Below are positions 40,425 through 51,868 of a stretch of DNA of 64,000 nucleotides, in pieces. Positions within the stretch are counted from its first letter, which is position 1; each line of letters opens with the position of its first letter. The notes beneath the pieces were generated by a model. It made no database searches. It saw only the letters and a program-made list of their open reading frames with translations, and was not told where the DNA came from. The position numbers were made by a program, and so were the translations under genes. The stretch lies in contig JAKJXP020000006.1 of assembly GCA_022225965.2 (NCBI GenBank), forward strand, positions 434,001-498,000, read 5' to 3'. Origin of the DNA: Diatrype stigma (taxonomy: Eukaryota > Ascomycota > Sordariomycetes > Xylariales > Diatrypaceae).

Positions 40425-41535
40425 ATGAAGTTGACGCCCATTGTTGTGCCTGGCAAGCGCCGCCGAGCTGGTGAGCCTGCCAGCTCTCGTGGCGTTTCCA
40501 AACGCAAACGCATCAGAAAGACTCCCAACAAAGCCCTCTCGAAGGGTTCCAAGAAGCTTCGGCATGGAAAAGTCTCCTACTTGGAGGAGCACCTCCCCTT
40601 GGAGATCCTGCGATCTATCTTCATGTACTCGGAGAATATCAACCTCGTCCGTGCCAGTCCTCTGCTTGGCAAATTCCTCTCCGAGATAGAGACTCGGCGT
40701 GAGGTCTTCGTCCACGCCTTCGCTCCCACTTGGTGTGAACAGAGCAAGACAGGACTCAGCAAGCTTGACCGAAAGGCCAACCCCGAGTTTCAGGTTCGTT
40801 CTCCATACTGCCATGTCGAGAACCCCCAGCTGATCTCATTTGTAGTCTGCGCTCCTTGACTTTTCCTGGGTCAACATGCGTTTCGTCACCAAGTGCTTCG
40901 AGCAATGTGCCCGCATCTTCCCACAATTCATGGAAGGCCGTGACATCTTCGGCGACTTGGACATGGCATTCGATGATGAGGATGCCAAAGTCACGGTCGA
41001 GGATGCCACTGGCGAGATGAATGCCACTGAGCGATGCTTCATGGTCCACTTCGAAACCTTCGTAAGCAAGAAGAGGTCCATCGACAGGTGGGTGTCTCTC
41101 CGGGTCGTCGTCGACTCCATCAGCATGGTCCACCACAAGGCCCGCATCCCGGACGCCCTCATCACGGGTCCCTGGGATGACGAGGCCCTGAAGAAGTTCT
41201 TCTGGCTCACCCGCGTCGGCGCCTGCTACCAAGAGGACCAGACCTGGGAGCTTGCCTACACGGGGCTCGAGACGGCCCTGAAGCACCGCCACGAGCCCAG
41301 CGGCCGCGCCATTTCCGCCCTGGTGCTGCTCGAGCGCACCATCGCCGAGCTCAAGTGGCCCGCCGACAAGCTGACCGAGGCTCACGAGTTGATCTATCCG
41401 TTGGAACTTAAGGCGGCCTGGACGAAGAAATACTCGGTTCACGGAGTCCTCAATAGCTTCAGACGCCGACTCGAGGAAGAAGCCAACAGTGCGGCCCAGC
41501 ATGCGCAAGGCGTGCAGGATGGACAGGACGCCTAG
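40425..41535 (+). CDS. Fungal F-box-like protein
   Basis: F-box proteins recruit substrates to SCF ubiquitin ligases through Skp1. Two exons, 40425-40793 and 40846-41535 (52-nt intron), give 352 residues. A very basic N-terminus (residues 1-48, KRKRIRK and similar, likely nuclear targeting) precedes the F-box-like segment LEEHLPLEILRSIFMYSENI (about 52-71) and a following RASPLLGKFLS. This pattern (LPxEILxxIFxYSxNxNLxRASP) is common in a large fungal F-box family. The C-terminal about 230 residues contain no leucine-rich or WD repeats; they are helical-looking and of unknown binding specificity. The end is Gln/Ala-rich. The substrate is unknown, and a non-SCF role cannot be excluded. Confidence 0.8.
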
Positions 41536-44500
41536 TACTAGCATGTTCACCCTATCGCCCTACAGAACGACAGTTGTCCCGTTTTATGCCATGCAGACCT
41601 ACCGCGACGAATTAGACTATGAGAATCTAGTTGCAGATCGTGACGTTTTCACTGTGCAAAGGAGTGTGTTTCTGCTGCCGCCTATCGTCGGGAGTACCTG
41701 ACAGGCCATCATGTATTCGTCAAACACGAACTTGTATTATAGCTTCAATGTCTTCACAGGAATCAGACCACCGGTTTCACCGACAGTACAACCTACCATA
41801 GCAATGAAAGATGCAAATCAGACTTGAACTATGCGCCGTATGGTCAGCCAACGTTCAAATGGAACCGCTGATTACATATCATCCCCACAATGACGCCAAC
41901 GCGTATAGGGGTAACTGCGCAACGACGACGTGTTGAGTAGGTCTGTATAGTTGTGACGAGTAAGTTTTCAATATAGGCAATCATCAGGATTTGTAGGTAT
42001 TGTGGTCGCTAATTGCGCCGGGCTTTACTTCCTCGCCTAGTATCACCACGTCTAGAACGTCGCCGCACAAGCCTAGAAAGAAAAAGCAACTCTCACCGGG
42101 GTTACACCCAGGTCCAGCGCCACGGTCTCTCCCAGACACTCTCTCCCGACCTACCTATCCTTGCCGCCACACCATGCCGTGTCTATGATTAGTTCAGCTG
42201 CCCATACATACATGATATGTCGAGGAGCTCCTGTTTGCAAGCGGCTGAGATGGCAACAACGACGTCGGGCCGAGGGCATCGGCATGTGGGACGATTGCGC
42301 ACTTACCTTTGCGCATCCAGTTACCTGGAAGGGAGAGCAAATGACAGGTCATATAAGGGAGACCTAGCTTGAGATCTGGAGGTCTTAAAAACCCGGGAGG
42401 GGAAGGGGACAAAAGTATTGTTAGGGGAGCCTTCTCCATTAGCTCGAGCAAGAGACGGCGATATTAGGCGATATGACCAAGACTACCTAACCTACCTAAG
42501 TTCGGGGGCCCGAGTTACTTATAGAGAAAAGAAACAAACACCTAAACTAAACTACTATCGATGCTTACTCCGTTGTTGTTGTATGCAGGTGGGATCGATC
42601 GCAGAAGGAGGGGGACTTTACCCGTCTTTCGGCTGTCCGGGCTCCTGGCGATGATTTACCGGATATATATTAATAAATCTGCAAGTAATGTACATCTTGC
42701 ATACATATGCAGATCGGATCGTGGGCGCCACTTTTCCCCCCCTTCGACCCCCCCTGGCTGCATGGCTGGCATGGAACGCCATGCAATCCATATATCATTG
42801 TACATGTGGGATGCAATGTTAATTCCGACGTCGTGTCTCACTCAACTGCGTCGTTTCCCTCGTGTTATTTATTACATACATGCGGAAGAAACGCGGCTTG
42901 CTGTTATCCATCTCATATCCAAGGAAGGCCCTTCCTTGAGTTTGCGTTCAAGAAAGATCCTTGCCGGCTGTATAGTTAGGTCGCCACTGTTCGGTACTTG
43001 AACACGTGCGGAACATACCGATCTCTGGGTAGTAGTGTAGCTCGAGTTACAATCAGCAAAGGCCTTATCAGGGCGCGGGTGACATCCGACTCGGCTGGAA
43101 TCCACCAGAGCCTCCATCGGCTTTGATGAAAGGAAGGAAAAGAAAGAACGGACAGAACCTCCCACATAGAAGAATAACAGTGAAATTAGAATGGAAACAG
43201 CCCGAGGGAAAAGGATAGCCATAACGATAGTAACGCGGCCTATGAGGAAATAACCGAGCCAAGCAGTTGCTAGTGTGGGGAGAATTTTCAGGAAGAGTCG
43301 TCCCCTAAGACAATGGTTCGGAAACCACGGGCTATTACCTATATTGGGCCTTACATAGCATGTGTGCTATCTGAGTAACCATCAGGTGCTAGTCCAATAT
43401 TTTCTTGCGAAGGTGCTAAGGGTAACGATTGCCGGTCGTTTCTTCTGATACACGACCGGTTCTCAGAAGCTAATACTACCGCGTGACGTAGCCCTGGTGC
43501 GGCTGTCAGGGGCCAGGATCTATTTGATATTGGCGAGCAGACCATCGTCTTGTCAGGAATATATTGGTACTAGTCTGTTCGCTTTGGGCCTCTTCGAATT
43601 TCTTTTCCGGACGCTAATTACATACTCTTCGGCTAATCCCCTAGCTATAAATGCGTCCTCGCGGGCTAAGCCGCCGTCGAAATGTAGTGTATATCATGTC
43701 CAAACATTTATTTTTATGGGCAGGAAAGTTACACAAGTAACAAAAATGATATCAGCATCGCGTCGATATGACACCCCTTATATTCCCACCTTCACAGGTT
43801 CCGTCTCGGATTTCCAAGTGGCTACAGAGGCTTGGGCATCTTAGTTAAAAAACGACTGGTTTCTCTCGTAGGAACTGCAATCTGAGATGTCATTTTTTCC
43901 AGATCTACTGTCTTGGTTGTTTGATTTTTAAGTGTGTTGGGAATTGCTGCCTACTGCATACTGTATTTCCTGGAGGACCGCACGTCGTTCTGTCGCATTG
44001 CAAAAACGGAACCCTCATTGCTTTAGTGGCAATAACGCTGAATATCACTTGTGTCATTTTCATAACTCGAATAGATCTTACCCCCCCTGATAATGAACTG
44101 TGTAGGATTGAACATCACAATTATTATAGCTTGCCTCTGATGAGGTGGTGTAATGTCATGCCCCAAGTTTTCTATCGACTTGGTAGCTTTCCCCACTAAT
44201 ACCCCTATACCCTCATATAAAACATAAATCGTCACATTCATTCGACTTAGTCGGTGTGATCTACGACTATTCGAGAAGGCAAGTATTGTGCGTCTCATCA
44301 TGAGTGGGATTCTCAGTAAGTAATCTTATTGTTTGAAATCAGGATATAATGTAGTCCCGTCCTGACAATATGACATGGATCAAGACCACCACGATGACCA
44401 ACAAACATAAATTCAGCGTAGTGGCTTTAGTGGCAACGGAAGCGAACAAAAGGAATGCCCATATGTAACCTATTTATGTGACAGGATATGATATATCGAA

Positions 44501-44580
44501 AGATGAAGACGGCAAAAGGGAAGAAGAAGAAAAATGGAAGGAAAGTATCGTCACCTAGTCGCGGCAGTGTATCACACCAA
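41536..44580. other. 3.0 kb convergent gene-free region, F-box / enoyl-CoA hydratase
   Basis: I see no supportable gene. The ORFs are short and uncharacteristic. The right part (about 43300-44400) is noticeably A/T-rich. No RNA gene, long repeat or transposon motif was recognised. It includes the 3' UTRs of both flanking genes. Confidence 0.6.
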
Positions 44581-46004
44581 TCAAACTGCCCATGGGGTTG
44601 GGGCGATCTCCTTTCCAAGTGCCGCACGACCGACAGTTCGTGGCAACATGACGAGATCTCTGAGGAAGTACGCACTGCTCTTGGTGGCGAGACCGCGATG
44701 ATGATACCCGCCGATGTTTTTGCGCGATTCCTTGGTCCACCTCGGCTTCCGCTTCTGAAGGAAGGCACTGATGCCTTCCCTCTTGTCGGCAGTGCCGAAG
44801 GAGGTGTAGTAGAGTCGCCTCTCGAGGTCCTCATTTCGCCCCAGGTCATCCGCTGTACGTGGGGGAGAGCAATCAGCAATGGCACGGCGGCGATGTCGAT
44901 GGCGATGCCAACAGATCACGACAGAGGGGGACAACTCACCTCCGCATATTGCCTCCTTTGCGAAAGATAGCGCCACCGAACTGGAACTGGCTAGCTTCTC
45001 CGCGATGGCGATGGTGTTATCGAGCACCGTGCTGTCGTCGAAGGTCTCGGCTACGAGTCCATTGACATGTGCTTCCGCAGCCGTGATCGAGCTTCCCAAC
45101 ATGATCATTTTCATGGCCTAAACGAGCGTGAGTCTGGGCCGGTCTGCATAGGGGTAGGGGGCATTCTCACCCTGTACTTCCCAAGAGTGTTGGTCAAACG
45201 CTGGGTCCCCCCCGCTCCAGGGATCACTCCGATCGTGACCTCAGGTAGGCCCATGCGAGTACTTCGGCCAGCAAAGATCATATCACACTTCCATGATCAA
45301 ATCATTATCAGTATAGATCCACTTCGGTCTGGTGGACAGATGGGGCCTTGTTTAGGGCGAGACGTGACTTACCATCAACGCAACCTCAAAACCGCCGCCG
45401 AGCTATATTTGTCATGGGTGGTCAGTATCGCCATTCAACCCACAGTTGGCATGACTAAGGAAGGGGAAGAGAGGGGTGGGGGTGGAGTCACTCACAGCGA
45501 TCCCCTCAACAGCTGCCAGAATAGGTTTCTTAACAGCCTTAATGCCAAGACAGAGGTCTTCGAGGTAGCGCCGCCTCCCCGCTTCGGCAGCGTCCATTTC
45601 GGATATCTCTTTGATATCAGCCCCAGCTAAGAACAATGTTAGGCTTCTATTCGGCTTCTAGAAGGTGGCAAAGCTGGACGATGAGACGTGGGCTTTCTCG
45701 CTCCTGTCTCCACGTTTGTCCCACACATGGTCTATCAGACGCATAGATAGCCAGATAGACTGAGGGACCGACAGATAGACACACAGAGACCCAGTCACTC
45801 ACCTGAGAAGCAGGACTTGCTACCGGTAACGATGATAACACGAATAGTATTGTCCAGAGATGCCTCGGCCAGCCGCTTCAAGAAGGTAGTTATGAGGGAC
45901 TGCGACAGCGCATTGCGCTTATCTAATCGATTGAAGGTGATGACCCTCACGCCATCGGCGGGCGTCTCTGTGAAGACGAGGTCGGAGGACTGGAAGTTGG
46001 CCAT
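44581..46004 (-). CDS. Enoyl-CoA hydratase/isomerase (crotonase) family protein
   Basis: Crotonase-fold enzymes add water to enoyl-CoA in fatty-acid or branched-chain amino-acid breakdown. I model six exons: 46004-45803, 45626-45496, 45402-45373 (only 30 nt), 45287-45171, 45117-44940 and 44852-44581, giving 309 residues. All junctions keep frame and restore family motifs: FNRLDKRNALS, SGAGADIKE, VEGIALGGGFEVALMCD and GLPEVTIGVIPGAGGTQRL. Both catalytic glutamates are present (E117 and E137), so activity is expected. The normal family end near KREGISAFLQKRKPRW is followed by about 45 extra residues without a peroxisomal SKL-type signal; these may be a real extension or an unrecognised last intron. 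The ATG at 46004 gives the usual N-terminus. An upstream in-frame ATG at 46139 would add 45 residues of doubtful value. Mitochondrial location is not evident from the sequence. Confidence 0.88.
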
Positions 46005-46752
46005 TGCGTACTTCTGCTGTTCTTTCTGGCGAGGGAGGAGAGGGACGAGTGCGAAGGGAAACGAGAAACTAGCTTGCTCGGAGGAAGAATGGTCTTGGAA
46101 TGTATAAGAGGCATATATCTCCGTTTGGGCGACCCGCATGCAGAGCGATCAGAGTCGAGAACGGGGGTTGCCCAGACGGCATGTAGCGTGGCAAAAGTCA
46201 CGGCACGCACGCCTAGGAGGAAATCCTGGCAACGCCCACGGCGGGCAGGGCGGGACAAGGCACATCATCAGGTACCCGGAGATAGTCTCGATCCGGAAGT
46301 TGGCAAAGGGGCACCACGACCTGCAGTGACTAAGGCTGGGTTGGGTCGAGGACTACTATGTACGTTGGACGCCTGCCGAGTTGCTCGGGCATTTGTAAGT
46401 CTCACGGGGGATGGAGCAGGGAACCGGATGCATACGAACGAACATTAGGAATTTAGAGTTATGGGGTGTCACCTTATGAGGACAAAATTCTCGAAAATCA
46501 CGTTGCGCAGTAGAGGGAATTTGTGTATAAGTGTGAGCCGAGGCGCTGATTGGCCAAGCCGAGACAGCCACGCTGCCACGGTAGCCCTGGGACGCCTTGG
46601 TGGTGCCTGGGGGCTCTTGGCTTGAGGGTTCTTGGCTGCTCGACTTTCGAGTAGTACCTTAGGTAGGTAAGTTGTAAGTTGGAAGTTGGGGGAGAGCCCT
46701 GGAGCCTAGAGGAGAGATGCGCGCCAGGTGTAGCTGGCCCCGGTCCTCAGGT

Positions 46753-46813
46753 ATGTACAATACAGGTAGTATACAATACAGGTAGTATACAATACAGGTA
46801 ATATACAATACAT
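46753..46813. repeat. 16-bp minisatellite, about 4 copies
   Basis: The unit GTATACAATACAGGTA is repeated about four times (two perfect copies at 46769-46800, diverged copies either side). It is A/T-rich and lies in the crotonase/TmpL-like spacer. Confidence 0.9.
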
Positions 46814-46930
46814 GCTGCAGGCCTAGGTGGGAGTATGTATGTAGTGTATTAGTCCCTTGGTTACTTACCTAGCAGCCTAGTAGTCCCTTAGTATGTATAC
46901 CTACCTTGTAGCTGGGTGCCTGCATGTGCA

Positions 46931-46961
46931 TGCTGGGGTGCTGGGGTGCTGGGGTGCTGGG
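46931..46961. repeat. 8-bp GGGGTGCT minisatellite
   Basis: Three to four tandem units, running into further G-rich sequence (GGGGGTAGGGG). Four or more G-runs occur close together on one strand. Confidence 0.9.
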
Positions 46962-47218
46962 GGTAGGGGGGTAGGGGGTAGCAGAGGGACCCCACATGGG
47001 ATCGCTGCAACACAACCTCAGGTCCTCGACGTTGCTTTTACATGACACAGAATGACAGTACACTCAGCCGGCCGCAACCTCACTAACCAAGCCTTGCAAG
47101 CCAAAGCCCACCGAATTACAACTTACCTAGGAGCTGTTAGGTAAACTTCCAAGTTCCATCATGGATGTTCGAGACACACCCCCTTCTGGCTTTGGCTTCA
47201 GTTCCCTTTCGAGTCTCC

Positions 47219-47397
47219 CTCTGGTCCTGGTCCTGGTCCTGGTCCATGGTCCATAGCTCATGATGTATCTCCCTCTGGTCCCTCGGGTCTCCTCTGGTCC
47301 CTCTGGTCCCTCTGTGACCCTCTGATCTTCTGGTCTCTCCGGTCTCTTTCCGGTACCCTCTCTTCTCCTCTCCTCTCCTCTCCTCTCGGCTTTCGCC
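47219..47397. repeat. Pyrimidine-rich hexamer and pentamer repeats
   Basis: (CTGGTC)n at the left is followed by several CCCTCTGGT units and a (CTCCT)n run near 47365-47390. The plus strand is strongly C/T-biased over about 180 bp. Confidence 0.8.
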
Positions 47398-48017
47398 CTC
47401 TAGCATGTGCTCGCTTTTGCTGTAGCTAGTCTCTTGATGCTCTGGCACCCTCCATCGAAACCAAACAAAGGGAAGGTTTCAGCAACAAATCATATCATTA
47501 AAAGTGGGACGCTGCATCATCAACTCAAACTTCTGTCTTAACCGTCCAACCCTTCGCTCACTTAAACTCAGATAGGCAGTTGGGGCCACAGATCCCAAAA
47601 CCCGTTGTCGTTTCCAGAAGTGGCGTAACCTGATGGAATTTTGGAATTGTTATTCCATAGTCGAAATGGAGTCGTTCCGTTCGCGTGAGTCCTTGCTCGT
47701 TATTAACATGGTAGATGATGGTAAGTAGATGTAGATGGCAGGCTGGCCCGACTATTGCAAATCTGTCATAGTACCTCCGTCCAGCTCCATCGTACCTCCA
47801 CCTCAGGCTCCTATTTCCATGCTATCCATGTCCCGTGAGACACCTATTAAAGAGACACGAAGCCGCAAGCATCGAGTTGAGAGACAGGCCTAGCGTCACC
47901 AACAAGCTTCTCTAAGGCACGACACGACAAGCCTACTAGGTCATCGAGCACCGAGAGAGTCTCAAGTCTTTCAACTCTTTGTTCTCCGGCCTCATTCCCC
48001 CCTCCCCTTTAAGCAAG

Positions 48018-51000
48018 ATGGGCGTCAAGCTTGGAAATGAACCTACGTCAAGGCCCGTCCCCGAGTCTTTCACTCGGGGGCCCCGGATGGCCCCTCGATT
48101 CCCCACCATCACTCAGGCCTTCTACTATCATGCGAAGACCCAGCCTGGTGAGATCGCCGCTCGCGATCTATCCACGAGCCCGGCTCGGGAGATCACCTAT
48201 GCCTCCCTGGCTCACCGGGCCATCAAGCTGTCCCGCCACCTTCGGAGTGTAGGCGTCAACCCTGGCGACAAGGTTCCTCTCGTCGTCAAGAGAGGCATCG
48301 AGATGTTGGTTGGCGCTCTGGCTATCCTGACATGCGGTGCCCAGTATGTGCCCATGGACGGCGGCGTTGTGCCGGACTCAACGCTACGAGTGGTCCTGGA
48401 GACCACAGCTGCTAAGGCAGTGCTGTGCCTGAACTCTACGAAGCACCGTCTCCTCGGTGTTCAGGCCTCATGCGAAGTCCTGGTCATCGAAGAGGCCAAC
48501 GGATACGCCGTTGAGCCGCAGGATCTGCCTGTTTATGATGACCTGGCTGAGAGTCATCATGGATGCTACATCATCTTCACATCAGGCAAGCGCGGCATCT
48601 TCTTAAGCAATCAATATACTTGCTACTCGCTAACACTCCATTTCCAGGAACCACTGGTGCGCCGAAAGGTGTTGATGTTACCCACAGGAACGTAGCCAAC
48701 CTGGTCTGTTCAGCCCCTGGAGATCTGGGCATCACCCGCGGGACAAAGGTTGGACAGGTCCTGAACATCAGCTTTGACATGGGTAAGTCATCTAAACCGA
48801 TCCTACTTCATTGAGATATTATTGAAAACTAACTGAACTCCCCTGAACAGCTGCTTGGGAGACATTGGGTACCCTTTCCAACGGAGGAACCCTGGTCATC
48901 CGAGGCTCTGATTGGCGCTTGGTACTGAGCCAGGTAGGCTAGCCCCCTTTTATGTTTAACTTCTCTTTTTGTCTACCCAGACACGAGGTAGCCTGCTAGC
49001 GGATCTTTCCGAAGCATCTTGGCGGCTCCTCCTTTTTTGGAAGGATGGTATTTGTTTGACTGTAAGATCTGAGTCAGCACTCAATTACTACGGATGGTTC
49101 CACAGCTTGAACCTTCCGACCATTACAAAGAGAAAGCCTATCACGTCGCAGAAGCATTTGATACTCAGAATTTGGTAAAACCAAACCCTTAACTAACCTG
49201 CGTATAGATCAACACCCTCATCTGTACTCCTAGTATTCTAGCCAAGTATGATCCGCAAGAATTCCCCAACATCCGAACGGTGGCCACAGCCGGGGAACCG
49301 ATCTCCCAGAAGTACGTTGAGCTTCATGTGCACATGCCTTCTTAGGCAGTTGGGTTCCTAACATTGGATAGGCTCGCTGATCTATGGGCTTCCCATACGA
49401 AATACTACAACTGTTGTGGCCCGACGGAGACCACCATCGTCAACACCATGCACCTTCACCGATCGGGTGAGCCTCTGTCGATCGGAAAGCCCACTCCCAA
49501 CAACACTGTCTACATCCTCGATGATGAAGGGAAACCTGTAGCTTTGGGTGAATCTGGTATCCAATGGGCTGGCGGCCACGGAATCTCCCGTGGTTATGTT
49601 GGCCTGCCAGATAAAACAGCAGAGAAATATGTGCTTGACCCCTTTGCAAAAGATGGGTAAGAGTGGAACATCGGCACGGCTGTCAGTTGTTCATTCACTA
49701 ACTTTACTTTAAAGATCGATGATGTACAACACTGGTGACTTGGGTGCCTGGAGACAGGATGGAGAGATTGAGATGCTGGGTCGCGTAGACGACCAGATCA
49801 AGATTAAGGTTCGGCATGGTATCCCCTTCTTCTTAATCGCATCAACGTACTGATCATCATCCTAGGGATTCCGAGTGGAGCTCGACGGTGTGACATCTTC
49901 ACTGAACTCCTATCCTGCTGTCGACAAGGCTGCCGCCCTATTCATCGACGGTGAGATTCACGCGTTCGTAGCACCCCGTGATGTCGATGTGAATCTGCTC
50001 AAGCAGTACCTCGGCGGGAAGCAACCTTATTATGCTGTCCCGACGAAGTATCACCTTCTCGACACCATGCCTCTTACGGCCAATGGGAAGACGGACAAGA
50101 AGGCACTGAAGGCCTTCGCAGCTGAGAAGGAATCCCAGGCTAGCTCTCTTGCAGCATCTTCAAGCAGTACTCTCGGTGCAAAGAGCATTGGAAAGTTGAG
50201 CGAGATCCAGTCCACCCCCACTGCGTCTACTCCGTCTTCTTCAAGCTTTACGGAGAAGGACAGGGATGACGACGAATCGTTCGACCTCACACCCGAAGTG
50301 CCGTCGAAATTCCTTCCGCAGCCTCTACGTGGCTTGGTCCACCGTGTATTCATCGTGTACCGGCGACTCTTGAGCATTCTTGGACTCTTCAACGTCGCTG
50401 CCATTATCGCTGTGGCTTATACTACTGACAACATTCGGCAATGGCTTGGTTGGCTTACCGCCATCAACCTGGTGATCGCGGTCCTCATCCGCGAGGAGTT
50501 CGTGATCAACATTCTCTACACCATCTGCTGTTCGATACCCAAATCATTTCCCCTTTTCATCCGAGCGCGTGCTGCCAAGATCTACCATTTGGGTGGTGCT
50601 CACTCTGGAGCTGCTATCTGTTCGGGCCTTCTCCTATTGGGTACGAACATCAGCGACGAAGTGTGCCAGGTAACACACTGTCCCAACTGGGGCTATCAGG
50701 GACCTGCCACCAAGGTCATCTCCTGGCTGTTATCAGCTCTTTTCGCCCTGATGTGGACCTTAGCATACCCCACCATGCGGAAGAAGTACCACGATCTGTT
50801 CGAGAGGACCCATCGATTCATCGGATGGACTATGCTGGGCCTATTCTGGGTACAGACTGTGCTGGCAACCCATGACGCCTTACCTTCCAGCCTTACTCTA
50901 GGCCAAGCCGTTGTTCGAAACCCCGCCATCTGGTTGCTGGCCGTTGCAACGCTCAGTGTTGCCTCGTCATGGTGCTTCTTGAGGAAGGTGCCTGTCGAGT

Positions 51001-51617
51001 CCGAGGTCCTATCTGATCACGCCATCAGACTGCACTTTGGATATACCGTTCCTGTCAACGGCTCCTTCACGCGGGTTTCCCACCGGCCTCTCATCGAATG
51101 GCATTCCTTTGCTACGATCCCCGCCTACCAGCAAGTCGGAATCTACCCGCGCGGTTACTCGCTCGTTGTTTCGAATGCAGGTGACTGGACCAAGAACTGC
51201 ATCGAGAAGCCGCCTACCGAGATGTGGGTCAGAGGCGTGCCAACCTGCGGTGTTATGCGCATCGCTACCCTGTTCAGGCGCGTCGTGGTGGTCTGCACCG
51301 GTTCCGGTGTGGGTCCCGTCCTAGGCCACCTCCAGAACCCTTCATGTCCTACCCAAGTCATCTGGTCCACCCCGAGACCCGCGGTGACATTCGGACAGGG
51401 GTTGATCGACGCCGTCCGGAGCAAGATTCCCAACGCTATCATTCACGACACGCGGGTGCAGGGCCGCCCCGACCTCGTCAAAATGAGCTACAACCTGGTC
51501 AAGAGCTTCAATGCCGAGGCCGTCATCATCATCGCGAACGAGAAGATCACCAAGAAGGTGGTCTACGGTCTCGAGACCCGCGGCGTCCATGCCTATGGTG
51601 CTATCTGGGACAGCTAG
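48018..51617 (+). CDS. tmpL: TmpL-like protein: adenylation domain, six TM segments, FAD/NAD(P)-binding domain
   Basis: TmpL, described in Alternaria brassicicola and Aspergillus fumigatus, combines an NRPS-like AMP-binding domain, six transmembrane segments and an FAD/NAD(P)-binding domain, and is needed for intracellular redox balance. This architecture is reproduced here. Exons are 48018-48585, 48648-48782, 48851-48933, 49208-49311, 49372-49656, 49715-49808 and 49866-51617, giving 1,006 residues. The adenylation core shows FTSGTTGAPKG (about 190), YNCCGPTETT, YNTGDLG and KGFRVELDG. No carrier domain follows. Six hydrophobic segments lie at about 590-800. A nucleotide-binding CTGSGVGPVLGHL sits near 900. 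Intron 1 is GC-AG (48586-48647), splitting the SGTTG codons. Intron 3 is 274 nt and contains a possible in-frame exon. An in-frame ATG at 47979 would add 13 residues; 48018 has the better context. Substrate is unknown. Confidence 0.9.
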
Positions 51618-51832
51618 ACTATTGATCTTCAAAGAGACAATGAGTTGCAAATATCTACTCATGGGGGCTTCCAATCCCATCTTGCCAATTCTTTCCTATT
51701 CATATTTTTTTTCGCATATAGACAGACAAGAGGGTTTCCTTTTCAGGTCTTGTTAGGAGGAATTACCGATGTACCTTTCTTCTCAAAAAGGGAGCAGGGG
51801 TTCGCTGTTGAACTGGTATATGATGATCACTG

Positions 51833-51840
<8 letters not shown>

Positions 51841-51867
<27 letters not shown>
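51841..51867. repeat. (AC)n microsatellite
   Basis: About 13 dinucleotide units, roughly 220 bp after the TmpL-like stop codon and so possibly inside its 3' UTR. Confidence 0.95.

Positions 51868-51868
<1 letters not shown>

Larger units (their letters stand above)
46005..48017. other. Divergent, repeat-rich intergenic region, crotonase / TmpL-like gene
   Basis: This is a 2 kb bidirectional promoter region with unusually dense tandem repeats. They comprise a 16-bp unit at 46753-46813, an 8-bp GGGGTGCT unit at 46931-46961, CTGGTC hexamers at 47219-47243, and a pyrimidine-rich tract to about 47400 with TCTCC runs. No gene is supported. The last about 150 bp are the TmpL-like leader. Confidence 0.7.
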
